Source: Opitutia bacterium (GTDB lineage: Bacteria > Verrucomicrobiota > Verrucomicrobiia > Opitutales > Seribacteraceae). Taken from it: 59,560 bases of DNA. A model generated the notes under the pieces. The model was not told the origin of the DNA. It searched no databases and saw only the letters and a program-made list of their open reading frames with translations. Shown in pieces: positions 45,120 through 53,338 of this stretch. The stretch is taken from NCBI GenBank assembly GCA_018645475.1, contig JABGWU010000154.1, positions 1 to 59,560 of the forward strand, given 5' to 3'. Made by a program: the position numbers and the translations under genes. Numbering within the stretch: the stretch's first letter is position 1; each line of letters starts with the position of its first letter.

Positions 45120-45671
45120 CTAAATTAATCCTAACTCCATTTTTCCTTCTTCAGACATCATATCCTGATTCCATGGAGGGTCCCAAACAATTTCAACTTC
45201 TGCATCATCAATCCCAGGAAGTTCGAGAACTTTACCTTTTACATCCTCGGCAATTACGGGTCCCATGCCACATCCAGGTGCGGTTAATGTGAGATCAATA
45301 AATGCGATTCTCCCTCGATCTGCTATTTTTTCAATTACAACTTTATAAATGAGACCCAGATCAACAACATTTACAGGAATTTCTGGATCAAATACTGATT
45401 TGAGATTTTCTCTAACATTCTCTTCTGTAGCAGGTTCTGTATTTTCGTGTGAGGTATTCGAGTCTATATTTGCGTTGGCTTTCCCAAGAGCATCAGAATC
45501 TTTGGCTGCAATTCTGTACATTCCATTTAAGGTCATCACAGTAAAATTACCACCTAATTTATGGGTAATAGTTATTTTTTCACCCTTAGATAAAAGAAAT
45601 TCTTCTCCATGAGGTATTAGTGTAGCGTTTACATCTCTTAAGAGTTCTATTTCTTCTTGTTGGTTGTTCAT
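45120..45671 (-). CDS. sufT: SufT-type DUF59/MIP18 iron-sulfur maturation protein
   Basis: A 183-residue SufT-like protein. The N-terminal half (ELLRDVNATLIPHGEEFLLS, ITITHKLGGNFTVMT) is the SufT-specific beta domain. The C-terminal half is the DUF59/MIP18 domain with VFDPEIPVNVVDLGLIYKV, LTLTAPGCGMGPVIAEDVKG and VEIVWDPPWNQDMMSEEGK. The reactive Cys of APGCGMG is present. SufT assists maturation of iron-sulfur enzymes such as lipoyl synthase and aconitase. It sits directly after sufD, giving fur-sufC-sufB-sufD-sufT. A cysteine desulfurase (sufS) and SufU/SufE are not in the window. Confidence 0.93.
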   Translation of the reverse strand: MNNQQEEIELLRDVNATLIPHGEEFLLSKGEKITITHKLGGNFTVMTLNGMYRIAAKDSDALGKANANIDSNTSHENTEPATEENVRENLKSVFDPEIPVNVVDLGLIYKVVIEKIADRGRIAFIDLTLTAPGCGMGPVIAEDVKGKVLELPGIDDAEVEIVWDPPWNQDMMSEEGKMELGLI

Positions 45672-45689
45672 GACATTAAGTTCGAGTAC

Positions 45690-46937
45690 TTATGAATTAA
45701 AGAAATTAGAGACTTCATTTCTCAGTTCCTGAATAATTGTATCAGATTTAATTTGTCCTATGATTTCTTCAAAAAATCCGAGAACAATTAATTTTTCAGA
45801 TAATTTCTTGGTTATTCCACGGCTTTGTAGATAAAATAACTCTTGATCATCAATTTTACTGGTGGTTGCCCCATGACTACATTTCACTTCATTTGCTAGG
45901 ATTTCTAAGCCTGGTAGCGAATCAGCTTCTGCATCATTGCTAAGAAGCAAATTACGGTTGGTTTGAAATGAGTCAGTGTTTTGAGCACCTGGTTCTACTT
46001 TAATTAGACCTGAAAATACTGATTTTGACTTGTCTAATAATGCATTTTTGAAGAGTAAATTACTTCTTCCGTTGGGTGCAATGTGGTGTTGGATTGTACG
46101 CTGGTCAAATAATTGTTCATTATGTCCAAGACTGAGTGAGAAATTATTGAAATGAGCACCATTACCTAAAATAACCCCATTAGATTCAACACGACTCTGT
46201 CGGCTGCCTAAGTGAAGTGAAATACTATTAAATTGTGCATCTTTTTGGAGTTCAATTTTTTCAAGATGCTTGAAGGTTGAATTATTGTTTAATCTTTGAA
46301 TGAGTACTCGATTTAATTTAGCACCTTCATTCAGAATTATATGATTCAAATTTGATAACATGCCCGGTGATATTTTATCATTTGAATCAAAATACTCGAT
46401 AATGGTAAGTTCAGAAAATGGTTCAATAAATAGTACATTCGTCTGAAAGAGTGACTCATTATTACTTGGAGCAATGTGATTACAGATAAGAGAATTTTGG
46501 GCTTTTACTCCTTTCTCCGTTTTTAATACAAAACCAGATTCTGATAAGCAACGACACAGGAGGAATGTTTCTTCAGAACCCAAATCGGGACCAGTAAGAC
46601 TTTGAAAATCTTTAAGCAAATCTGGGTTATTTAAAATAGTATGCTCAAGAGTTTCGAAATAAAGTTCTTCGGAAAACTCATTATTGAGCGTTAATTTATT
46701 TTTGGATTCTGCCATTAAACCGAATTTTGAATGACCTAATCTAGAACGGGGTGAAAAACGCCATCGTTCATCTTTAGTTTTATTTTCGGGTAATTTTTTG
46801 AATTTATTCCAAGCGTCTTTTCTTAGATCAACTAACCACCCCGGTTCAAAAGATCTTTTGTTTAAGAAGGAATTGAAAAATTTTGGAGATGTGAATTGTG
46901 CGTTCAATTTTAAATCTGAAGGAATGATTGAGTTCAT
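45690..46937 (-). CDS. sufD: Fe-S cluster assembly protein SufD
   Basis: A 415-residue beta-helix scaffold partner of SufB in the SufBC2D complex. The N-terminal helical part (RSFEPGWLVDLRKDAWNKFK, FSPRSRLG) leads to a long beta-helix (NHIILNEGAKLNRVLIQRLN; FNSISLHLGSRQSRVESNGV). The C-terminal signature follows: SGLIKVEPGAQNTDSFQTNR, NEVKCSHGATTSKIDDQELF and YLQSRGITKKLSEKLIVLGF. The conserved histidine of CSHGATTS is present. It begins 14 nt after sufB. The N-terminal half is more divergent than the C-terminal half, as usual for SufD. Confidence 0.95.
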   Translation of the reverse strand: MNSIIPSDLKLNAQFTSPKFFNSFLNKRSFEPGWLVDLRKDAWNKFKKLPENKTKDERWRFSPRSRLGHSKFGLMAESKNKLTLNNEFSEELYFETLEHTILNNPDLLKDFQSLTGPDLGSEETFLLCRCLSESGFVLKTEKGVKAQNSLICNHIAPSNNESLFQTNVLFIEPFSELTIIEYFDSNDKISPGMLSNLNHIILNEGAKLNRVLIQRLNNNSTFKHLEKIELQKDAQFNSISLHLGSRQSRVESNGVILGNGAHFNNFSLSLGHNEQLFDQRTIQHHIAPNGRSNLLFKNALLDKSKSVFSGLIKVEPGAQNTDSFQTNRNLLLSNDAEADSLPGLEILANEVKCSHGATTSKIDDQELFYLQSRGITKKLSEKLIVLGFFEEIIGQIKSDTIIQELRNEVSNFFNS

Positions 46938-46951
46938 CGCAAGTGGTTTAA

Positions 46952-48361
46952 TTATCCTACCGAACCCTCCATTTCCAAATCAATTAATCTTTTTAATTCT
47001 ACGCTATATTCCATAGGGAATTCTCGAATTAGATCGTTTACAAATCCATTCACATATAGGCTCATTGCTTCGGATTGATTTAGTCCCCGTTGTTGCATGT
47101 AAAAAATTTGCTCTGCACTGACCTTGGAAACACTTGCCTCATGTTGCACAGAGTTGTCATCCCCTTGGATAGAAATTGCAGGGTAGGTATCCGTTTGGCT
47201 ATCATTGTTGATTAGTAGTGCATCGCACTCAGTATTATTTTTACAATGCTTTAAGTGACCTGGAATTTGAACCAACCCACGGTACGAGGATCTGCCTTGT
47301 CCAATTGAAACCGATTTTGCAATCACATTACTTGATGTTTCACTTGCTGCATGAACCATTTTTGCTCCAGTGTCTTGGTGCTGACCTTCATTTGCAAGGG
47401 CGATTGATAATACTTCTCCCCTCGCTTTTCTTCCGCGGAGAACAACTCCGGGGTATTTCATCGTTAACCGGGAACCAATATTGCAATCAATCCATCTAAC
47501 TTCTGCTTCCTCTTCTGCCATTGCTCTTTTGGTCACGAGATTGAATACATTATTAGACCAGTTTTGTACGGTTATATATTGAATTTTAGCTCCTTTAAGG
47601 GCGACAAGTTCAACTACGGCACTATGCAAAGTAGAAGTTTCAAATTTTGGTGCGGTACAACCTTCCATGTAAGTTATTTCAGAACCTTCATCGGCTATAA
47701 TTAGTGTTCTTTCAAATTGACCAAAGTTTTCTGCATTTATTCGAAAATATGCTTGAAGGGGTTGTGCCAGTTTTACACCTGGGGGGACATAAATGAAACT
47801 CCCACCGCTAAAAACAGCACTGTTCAAGGCTGAAAATTTATTATCCGAGCTTGGGATAACTTTACCAAACCACTTTTTAAAAATTTCAGGATAATCCCTT
47901 AGTCCTTCTGTAGAACCAACAAAGATAACTCCTTCTTTTTCTAAATCTTCTTTCATCCGGGAATACGCTGCTTCGCTATCAAACTGAGCCTCGACTCCAG
48001 CAAGAAATTTTCTTTCTTGTTCAGGTATTCCGAGCCTTTCGAATGTATTTTTGATATCGTCTGGTACATCATCCCATGTTCTGCTAGGTTGCTGTCCTTG
48101 AGCTAGGTAGTATCTAATTACATCAAAATTAATATTGTGTAAGTCTTTGGAAGCCCAATGGGTTGGCATTGGCTTTTTTTGAAATATGGAATGTGCCTTT
48201 AATCTAAAATCTAAAATCCAATCCTGTTCTTTTTTGACATCAGAAATGTATTTAATCACATCATCCGACAGACCTACTCCCGCATCAAAAGCGTATTTGG
48301 AAGTAGGGTAATGGAAATTACCTTTTTCTCTGTCAACTTCTATGTTAGATGGTTGTATCAT
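46952..48361 (-). CDS. sufB: Fe-S cluster assembly protein SufB
   Basis: A 469-residue scaffold on which Fe-S clusters form. Typical SufB stretches include [79 protein letters not shown] and [20 protein letters not shown]. Cluster-region residues are also present: [20 protein letters not shown] with the conserved Cys, and [20 protein letters not shown] with the conserved His. It follows sufC by 18 nt and precedes sufD by 14 nt. The C-B-D order differs from the B-C-D order of many other bacteria. Confidence 0.97.
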   Translation of the reverse strand: MIQPSNIEVDREKGNFHYPTSKYAFDAGVGLSDDVIKYISDVKKEQDWILDFRLKAHSIFQKKPMPTHWASKDLHNINFDVIRYYLAQGQQPSRTWDDVPDDIKNTFERLGIPEQERKFLAGVEAQFDSEAAYSRMKEDLEKEGVIFVGSTEGLRDYPEIFKKWFGKVIPSSDNKFSALNSAVFSGGSFIYVPPGVKLAQPLQAYFRINAENFGQFERTLIIADEGSEITYMEGCTAPKFETSTLHSAVVELVALKGAKIQYITVQNWSNNVFNLVTKRAMAEEEAEVRWIDCNIGSRLTMKYPGVVLRGRKARGEVLSIALANEGQHQDTGAKMVHAASETSSNVIAKSVSIGQGRSSYRGLVQIPGHLKHCKNNTECDALLINNDSQTDTYPAISIQGDDNSVQHEASVSKVSAEQIFYMQQRGLNQSEAMSLYVNGFVNDLIREFPMEYSVELKRLIDLEMEGSVG

Positions 48362-48379
48362 AATTAAATTCTTTAAAAG

Positions 48380-49135
48380 TTAAGCTGTTGCAACTTCCTC
48401 CTTGATCCAGTCATAACCTTTTTCCTCGAGTTCGAGTGCCAATTCCTTGTTTCCTGTGCGAACTATTCGGCCTTCCCACATTACATGGACTTTATCTGGG
48501 ACTATATAGTCAAGAAGTCTCTGATAGTGAGTAATTACAAGAATTCCCCGATTGCTCCCTCTCATCCGGTTTACCCCTTCTGAAACGATTCTAAGTGCAT
48601 CAATATCAAGTCCACTATCAGTTTCGTCTAATATACAGTACTTTGGATTAAGCATCGACATTTGGAGAATCTCACATCTTTTCTTTTCTCCTCCCGAAAA
48701 ACCTTCATTCATGGATCTAGAGGTAAATGCACGATCCATCTTTAGTTCATCCATCTTTTGATATAATTCTTTGTAGAAATCAACTGCTTTGAAATTTTCT
48801 CCTTCTGGTAATCTGGACTGAAGGGCCGCTCGAATGAAATTTGCGATACTTACTCCTGGCACCTCAATCGGGTACTGGAAAGCTAGAAATAGGCCAAGAC
48901 GTGATATTTCATCAGGAGTTAAGCCGAGTAGCTCAGTATCATCCAATTGGGCACTACCTCCCGAAATTTGATAATCTGGATGACCGGCTAATACCTTAGA
49001 TAATGTACTTTTACCACTTCCATTTGGTCCCATTATCGCATGGACTTCGCCTTTGGGTAGGTTGAAATTTAAGTTATTGAGAATATTGTCATCTCCAACT
49101 GATGCAGAGAGATTTTCAATTTTAAGAGAACTCAT
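48380..49135 (-). CDS. sufC: Fe-S cluster assembly ATPase SufC
   Basis: A 251-residue ABC-type ATPase of the SufBC2D complex; it is soluble and has no permease partner. Walker A is GPNGSGKST, the Q-loop is in [20 protein letters not shown], the SufC-specific signature loop is [20 protein letters not shown], Walker B is [14 protein letters not shown] and the H-loop is [14 protein letters not shown]. First structural gene after the Fur-type regulator, 24 nt from it. ATG start without a visible Shine-Dalgarno sequence. Confidence 0.97.
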   Translation of the reverse strand: MSSLKIENLSASVGDDNILNNLNFNLPKGEVHAIMGPNGSGKSTLSKVLAGHPDYQISGGSAQLDDTELLGLTPDEISRLGLFLAFQYPIEVPGVSIANFIRAALQSRLPEGENFKAVDFYKELYQKMDELKMDRAFTSRSMNEGFSGGEKKRCEILQMSMLNPKYCILDETDSGLDIDALRIVSEGVNRMRGSNRGILVITHYQRLLDYIVPDKVHVMWEGRIVRTGNKELALELEEKGYDWIKEEVATA

Positions 49136-49159
49136 AAAGTATGTGCCCGAATATTAGAA

Positions 49160-49597
49160 TTAGTGTAGATTATGGTTTACTGAACCCGAAAAGGAGAGTT
49201 CGAAGTTGAGTGCCTTGAAACCTTGAGGAAGTATTTTTTGAAGGCTTTTAACAGATTCATCGTCAAGTGAAAGGTCATAGATTTTGCCTGAATCACTGCA
49301 TTTGAAGTGAGCATGAGGGGAAAGGTTGGGGCAGAATCGAGTGGAAGATCGGTCAAAGTGGACTTGCCTGACAAGTCCACAATCAACTAATGTCTCAAGG
49401 CAATTATAAACAGTGGCAAGTGATATTGTGGGTAGGATTTTGCGAACCCTTAAAAGGATATCATCAGCAGTTGGGTGATCTTTTTTGTTAAGAATTGAGC
49501 TAAAGACACTGGCCCGTTGCTTCGTCGAACGAAGACCCTTTTTAAGCAAGGCGGCAGAAAGCAACTTTTGATCTTTGGTACTCAGTAGCGATGACAT
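49160..49597 (-). CDS. Fur/PerR-family regulator, cysteine-poor, heading the suf operon
   Basis: A winged-helix Fur-family protein of about 145 residues. The HTH (RSTKQRASVFSSILNKKDHP, ISLATVYNCLETLVDCGLVR) and the metal-sensing PHAHFKC segment are clear. The structural zinc site is eroded: the usual CxxC after the HxH reads CSDSG, and the C-terminal pair is replaced (ELSFSGSVNHNLH). The ATG at 49597 is chosen; a GTG at 49621 would add eight residues. Encoded 24 nt upstream of sufC, it probably controls Fe-S assembly in response to iron or oxidative stress and itself through the palindrome at 49651-49671. Whether it is Fur, PerR or Irr-like cannot be told by eye. Confidence 0.88.
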   Translation of the reverse strand: MSSLLSTKDQKLLSAALLKKGLRSTKQRASVFSSILNKKDHPTADDILLRVRKILPTISLATVYNCLETLVDCGLVRQVHFDRSSTRFCPNLSPHAHFKCSDSGKIYDLSLDDESVKSLQKILPQGFKALNFELSFSGSVNHNLH

Positions 49598-49650
49598 AGG
49601 AATAAATATCCTATTGACCACAGCTATTCTATCAAGCCTTAAATGGAATT

Positions 49651-49671
49651 ATTCTAATTATTGTTTAGAAT
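49651..49671. promoter_or_regulatory. inverted repeat upstream of the fur-suf operon, possible operator
   Basis: ATTCTAA (49651-49657) and TTAGAAT (49665-49671) form a perfect 7-bp inverted repeat with a 7-nt AT-rich spacer, about 55 nt upstream of the regulator start and just downstream of the lipoprotein gene. Its AT-rich dyad form resembles Fur/PerR boxes but with a wider spacer. A lone copy of ATTCTAAT also occurs just upstream of sufC (49153-49160, minus strand). Confidence 0.4.
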
Positions 49672-49690
49672 TTAATTAGCCTGTGAAAAT

Positions 49691-49969
49691 TTAATAATCA
49701 GTAAATGTAAATAGCCCCCAAAGGAAAGTTGTTTTGTTGCCACTGAAATCACGACGGTACCAAACTTCTTCGGATTGAAGGCGAATAGTACCAGCCTCAA
49801 CAGGAGAAAAAGAGTTAGGAGTGTGCGTCAGTGCACCAGCCACATTTATGTCCGATGAAATATACTTTTTGAAGCCTGGAAAAATTTTACATCCAGATGT
49901 AAAAAAACATGATGTAAAAAGTAAGGTAAAAAGAAAAATTTTCATATGAGAATGTCTACGCTTATGCAT
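49691..49969 (-). CDS. small predicted lipoprotein
   Basis: A protein of up to 92 residues with a lipoprotein signal peptide: charged start, hydrophobic FLFTLLFTSCFFTS and lipobox TSGC followed by Lys. The mature part of about 60 residues ends TTFLWGLFTFTDY and includes GTIRLQSEEVWYRRDF. The start may be ATG at 49969 or, giving a more usual signal peptide, the ATG at 49945 (MKIFLFTLL). I do not recognise the family. It is alone between the fur-suf promoter region and the divergent glyQS gene. It would be modified by Lgt. Confidence 0.75.
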   Translation of the reverse strand: MHKRRHSHMKIFLFTLLFTSCFFTSGCKIFPGFKKYISSDINVAGALTHTPNSFSPVEAGTIRLQSEEVWYRRDFSGNKTTFLWGLFTFTDY

Positions 49970-50040
49970 TTATAAATACAATTATTCAACACAGTACAAG
50001 TCAACTTACAATTCATGTCTTTGTGAATCCCAATTATTAG

Positions 50041-50069
50041 TTGTCGAATGATCTGATTGTTTGTATTAA
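50041..50069 (+). promoter_or_regulatory. glyQS: possible promoter of glyQS
   Basis: TTGTCG (50041-50046), a 17-nt spacer and TATTAA (50064-50069) give a reasonable sigma70-type match. The expected transcription start, about 50076, coincides with the first codons of glyQS (ATG at 50074 and 50080), which suggests a leaderless or nearly leaderless mRNA. No Shine-Dalgarno motif is present. Confidence 0.35.
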
Positions 50070-50073
50070 ATAA

Positions 50074-51585
50074 ATGGACATGGCAAATGGAACTAGCTTA
50101 ATCGAAGAAATTGTATCTCTTTGCAAACGCAGAGGTTTTGTATTTCAATCTTCAGAAATTTATGGTGGAATCAATGGTTTTTTTGACTACGGTCCCCTCG
50201 GTGTGGAATTACGCCGAAATATCAAAGACGCCTGGTGGGAAGATATGGTTCGTAGAAGAGACGATATGGTCGGCTTAGATTCAGGCATTATAATGAACCC
50301 AAAAGTTTGGCATGCATCCGGACATGTTGATGGGTTCTCTGATCCCATGGTTGACTGTAGAGAGTCCAAGATGCGTTATCGGGCAGATCAACTGTTCGCA
50401 GGAGATGTCCGCGTTGATGGACAATCCTTGGGATGGGTTTGTCTGCTTGAGTCTGTTTGCATGCAGGATGATGCTGAAAAAAAGGCAGAGTCTATGAAGC
50501 GAAAGGCATCAAGACAGGGTACTCTTGAAGCAATTGAACTTCGTCCGTTTGACGAACTTTCATCTGAAGAGCAAAGTTTAGTTCCTTCACCGGCAACTGG
50601 AACTGTTGGGTCCTTAACAGAGCCTCGGGATTTTAACATGATGTTTGAAACCAATGTAGGAGCTCTACGTGATGCATCGTCTGTAGCCTATCTACGTCCC
50701 GAGACTGCTCAAGGGATTTTTGCAAACTTCAAAAATATAGTGGATACTGGTCGAGTTAAAGTTCCATTTGGTATCGCTCAAATTGGAAAAGCTTTTCGAA
50801 ATGAAATAACTCCACGAAACTTTATTTTTAGGTCCAGAGAATTCGAACAAATGGAGATTGAATATTTCATTCCCCCTGACGAGGATGCATGGCCCAAATA
50901 TCACAGAGAATGGATTGATACCAGAATGTCATGGTTTAGTAGTATTGGGCTAACAAAGGATTTTCTTGGCGAAGAGGTTCATCCTAGCGAAAAACTTGCT
51001 CATTATGCAAAAGCTTGTACTGATATTACCTTTAAATTTCCGTTTGGAGAGCACGAACTTGAGGGAATTGCGGCGAGGGGCAATTTCGATCTTACGCAGC
51101 ATCAGCAGCATTCTGGTAAAAACCTTGAGTTTTTTGATGAAACAAGAAAAGAGAAGTATTTACCTCATGTCATTGAGCCCAGTCTGGGTGTAGACCGTAC
51201 TTTTCTTGCAGTTATTTGTTCAGCTTATCAGATTGATGAAATTGAAGGTGAGAAAAGAACAGTATTACGATTTCATCCTAGAGTTGCTCCTATAAAAGTA
51301 GGAGTATTTCCCCTCGTTAAAAATAAACCTGAACTTGTTGATCGAGCCCGTAAACTTTACCAAAGATTGCAAAGAAAATGGAATGTGATCTTTGATCAAA
51401 CTGGGGCGATTGGTCGTCGGTACAGACGCATTGATGAAGTCGGTGTACCTTTTGGTGTAACTGTTGATTTTGAGACTATCGAAGGAGATGGCTCTATTAC
51501 TGTTCGAGATCGTGATTCTACTGAACAGCAGCGACTTTCAGAAGATGAATTAGTTTCATTCTTGGACAAACAAATCAACCCTTAG
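50074..51585 (+). CDS. glyQS: glycyl-tRNA synthetase (dimeric, class II)
   Basis: Single-chain glycyl-tRNA synthetase of the alpha2 type. The 503 residues begin [20 protein letters not shown], then [20 protein letters not shown] (motif 1 region), [15 protein letters not shown] and [17 protein letters not shown]. Motif 2 is [20 protein letters not shown], and motif 3 lies in [17 protein letters not shown]. The C-terminal anticodon-binding domain starts near [15 protein letters not shown]. An insertion of roughly 40-60 residues after [11 protein letters not shown] carries no zinc-ribbon cysteine set. ATG at 50074; a second at 50080 is also possible. It is convergent with recJ, and their stops overlap by 4 nt (TTAG). 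Confidence 0.96.
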   Translation: MDMANGTSLIEEIVSLCKRRGFVFQSSEIYGGINGFFDYGPLGVELRRNIKDAWWEDMVRRRDDMVGLDSGIIMNPKVWHASGHVDGFSDPMVDCRESKMRYRADQLFAGDVRVDGQSLGWVCLLESVCMQDDAEKKAESMKRKASRQGTLEAIELRPFDELSSEEQSLVPSPATGTVGSLTEPRDFNMMFETNVGALRDASSVAYLRPETAQGIFANFKNIVDTGRVKVPFGIAQIGKAFRNEITPRNFIFRSREFEQMEIEYFIPPDEDAWPKYHREWIDTRMSWFSSIGLTKDFLGEEVHPSEKLAHYAKACTDITFKFPFGEHELEGIAARGNFDLTQHQQHSGKNLEFFDETRKEKYLPHVIEPSLGVDRTFLAVICSAYQIDEIEGEKRTVLRFHPRVAPIKVGVFPLVKNKPELVDRARKLYQRLQRKWNVIFDQTGAIGRRYRRIDEVGVPFGVTVDFETIEGDGSITVRDRDSTEQQRLSEDELVSFLDKQINP

Positions 51586-53300
51586 TCACTTTTTCGCCAA
51601 TCTACTAAGATCATCTGCAGGGTTTTACGCCCATTCCACAAATTCCATTTTAGCTTAATTGCTAGGTCAATCTTACTTTGAACGGGTGGCATTCTATCGG
51701 CCATATTCCACGCTATGCCAGAAATTGTACTTTTGCCATTATTTACGGAAAATTGAAAGTGGTCACCAGATCCTACTTTTTTGGGTTCTGTAGTGAGCTG
51801 AATGTTTTTGAGTGCTAATATTGGTTCTGGGTTTGCTTGGCCAAAAGGTCCTAGCTTGTTCAAGTCCTCTAACAACTTTGCTCGTAGTTCTTCCTCTTTA
51901 ATTGAGACCGCAATTCGAATGGTTGGGGCAGGGAATATACCTCCTGTTTCTTGTACGATTGCTTTTACGAATTCGACTTTAAATTCTTTTATTTTTTCAA
52001 CGCTTACGCTGAGTCCAACCGCCGCAGGGTGTCCACCCCAATGAGTAAGTATTTCTTTACAATAATCAAGAGCATGAACTAGATTTACGCCGTTTACTCC
52101 TCTCCCCGAGCCTTTATACTCGTCTCCAGATTTTGCTAAGACAATACATGGTTTGCCCAATAAATTTGCTAGTTTGCCCGCTACGATTCCAACCACTCCC
52201 GGGTTCCAATGATCTCCCTCTCCACAGACCACTACTGCTGGGCTACTATTGAAAAATTCTTCCGCCTGTATTAACGCGTCTTTGGTCAAATCCGATTCAA
52301 TACCTTTCCTTGCCTCGTTATAGTCATTCATCTTTTTCGCAAGGCTTTTACTTTCCGATTCGCTAGAGTTAAGTAAAAGGGAAATGGCAACTTCTGGATC
52401 ATCTAAGCGGCCACAAGCGTTGATACGAGGTGCTAGTTTGAAGGCAATATCTTCACTTTCCACAACAGTATCAACGGGAATATTTGATTGATTCAAAAGT
52501 GCATGAAGCCCTGGTGCAGGGTCAGTGTGCATCAATTTTAGGCCAAAGCTCGCTAATATTCTATTTTCATTTCGCAAAGGAACCAAGTCTGCAATGGTGC
52601 CTAACCCGGCCAGTGATAAATAATCCTTAGGGTTTATTTCGAATGCTTTTTTTATTCCTGCTTTCCTTAATTTTTTTAGGATTCCATGGACGGTTTTAAA
52701 GGCTAGTCCAGCAGTGCATAAAAATCGCCAAGGTTCATCGTTATCATCGTGTAAATGTGGATTTACTTGAATTGCATCACATGGCTTTCCGTCTTTTGAT
52801 TGATGATGATCGATAATAATTAAATCAATTTTTTGGTCTTTTAAAAAGACAGCTTCTTCATGTGAATTGGTTCCGCAATCTAAGGCGATAACCAAGTTAA
52901 TCTTTCCAAGTTTAAGTCCTCGGTTCAGCACTTTTTTTGTTAAACCATAACCCTCTGTTTTTCTTTTGGGAGTAACATGAAATGGTGCGAGACCAAGTGC
53001 AATTAGGATCTTTTTGATTATTACCGTAGAAGTAATACCATCTACATCGTAATCTCCAATAACGAGAACATTTTCCTTGTTTTGAATTGCATTGCAGATT
53101 CTTTTAACTGCATCAACCATTCCCGGAATATCAAACGGGTCAGCAAAGTGAGCAAGTTTTGGATTTAAAAAGTTCTTTGCCTCTTCCAGATCTTCAATGT
53201 CAGCAGAAATCAGGAATTTTGATAAGGTCTTAGTGATTGATGAGTCACGACTCAACGTCTCAACGAGATCTATATCATGCTGATCTTCTATCCAAAGCAT
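51582..53300 (-). CDS. recJ: single-stranded-DNA-specific exonuclease RecJ
   Basis: 5'-3' exonuclease of the DHH family used in recombination and mismatch/base-excision repair. The 572 residues hold motif I ([15 protein letters not shown]), motif II (ALDCGTN), motif III ([11 protein letters not shown]), [15 protein letters not shown], and the DHHA1-type [12 protein letters not shown] plus [13 protein letters not shown]-terminal OB-like domain ends near [19 protein letters not shown] at 53300 is chosen over an in-frame TTG two codons earlier. No Shine-Dalgarno motif is seen. It lies 38 nt after the secDF stop. Confidence 0.95.
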   Translation of the reverse strand: MLWIEDQHDIDLVETLSRDSSITKTLSKFLISADIEDLEEAKNFLNPKLAHFADPFDIPGMVDAVKRICNAIQNKENVLVIGDYDVDGITSTVIIKKILIALGLAPFHVTPKRKTEGYGLTKKVLNRGLKLGKINLVIALDCGTNSHEEAVFLKDQKIDLIIIDHHQSKDGKPCDAIQVNPHLHDDNDEPWRFLCTAGLAFKTVHGILKKLRKAGIKKAFEINPKDYLSLAGLGTIADLVPLRNENRILASFGLKLMHTDPAPGLHALLNQSNIPVDTVVESEDIAFKLAPRINACGRLDDPEVAISLLLNSSESESKSLAKKMNDYNEARKGIESDLTKDALIQAEEFFNSSPAVVVCGEGDHWNPGVVGIVAGKLANLLGKPCIVLAKSGDEYKGSGRGVNGVNLVHALDYCKEILTHWGGHPAAVGLSVSVEKIKEFKVEFVKAIVQETGGIFPAPTIRIAVSIKEEELRAKLLEDLNKLGPFGQANPEPILALKNIQLTTEPKKVGSGDHFQFSVNNGKSTISGIAWNMADRMPPVQSKIDLAIKLKWNLWNGRKTLQMILVDWRKSD

Positions 53301-53338
53301 CAGCAATTTTTATTAATGTAATTGAATATTCGAAGGCT

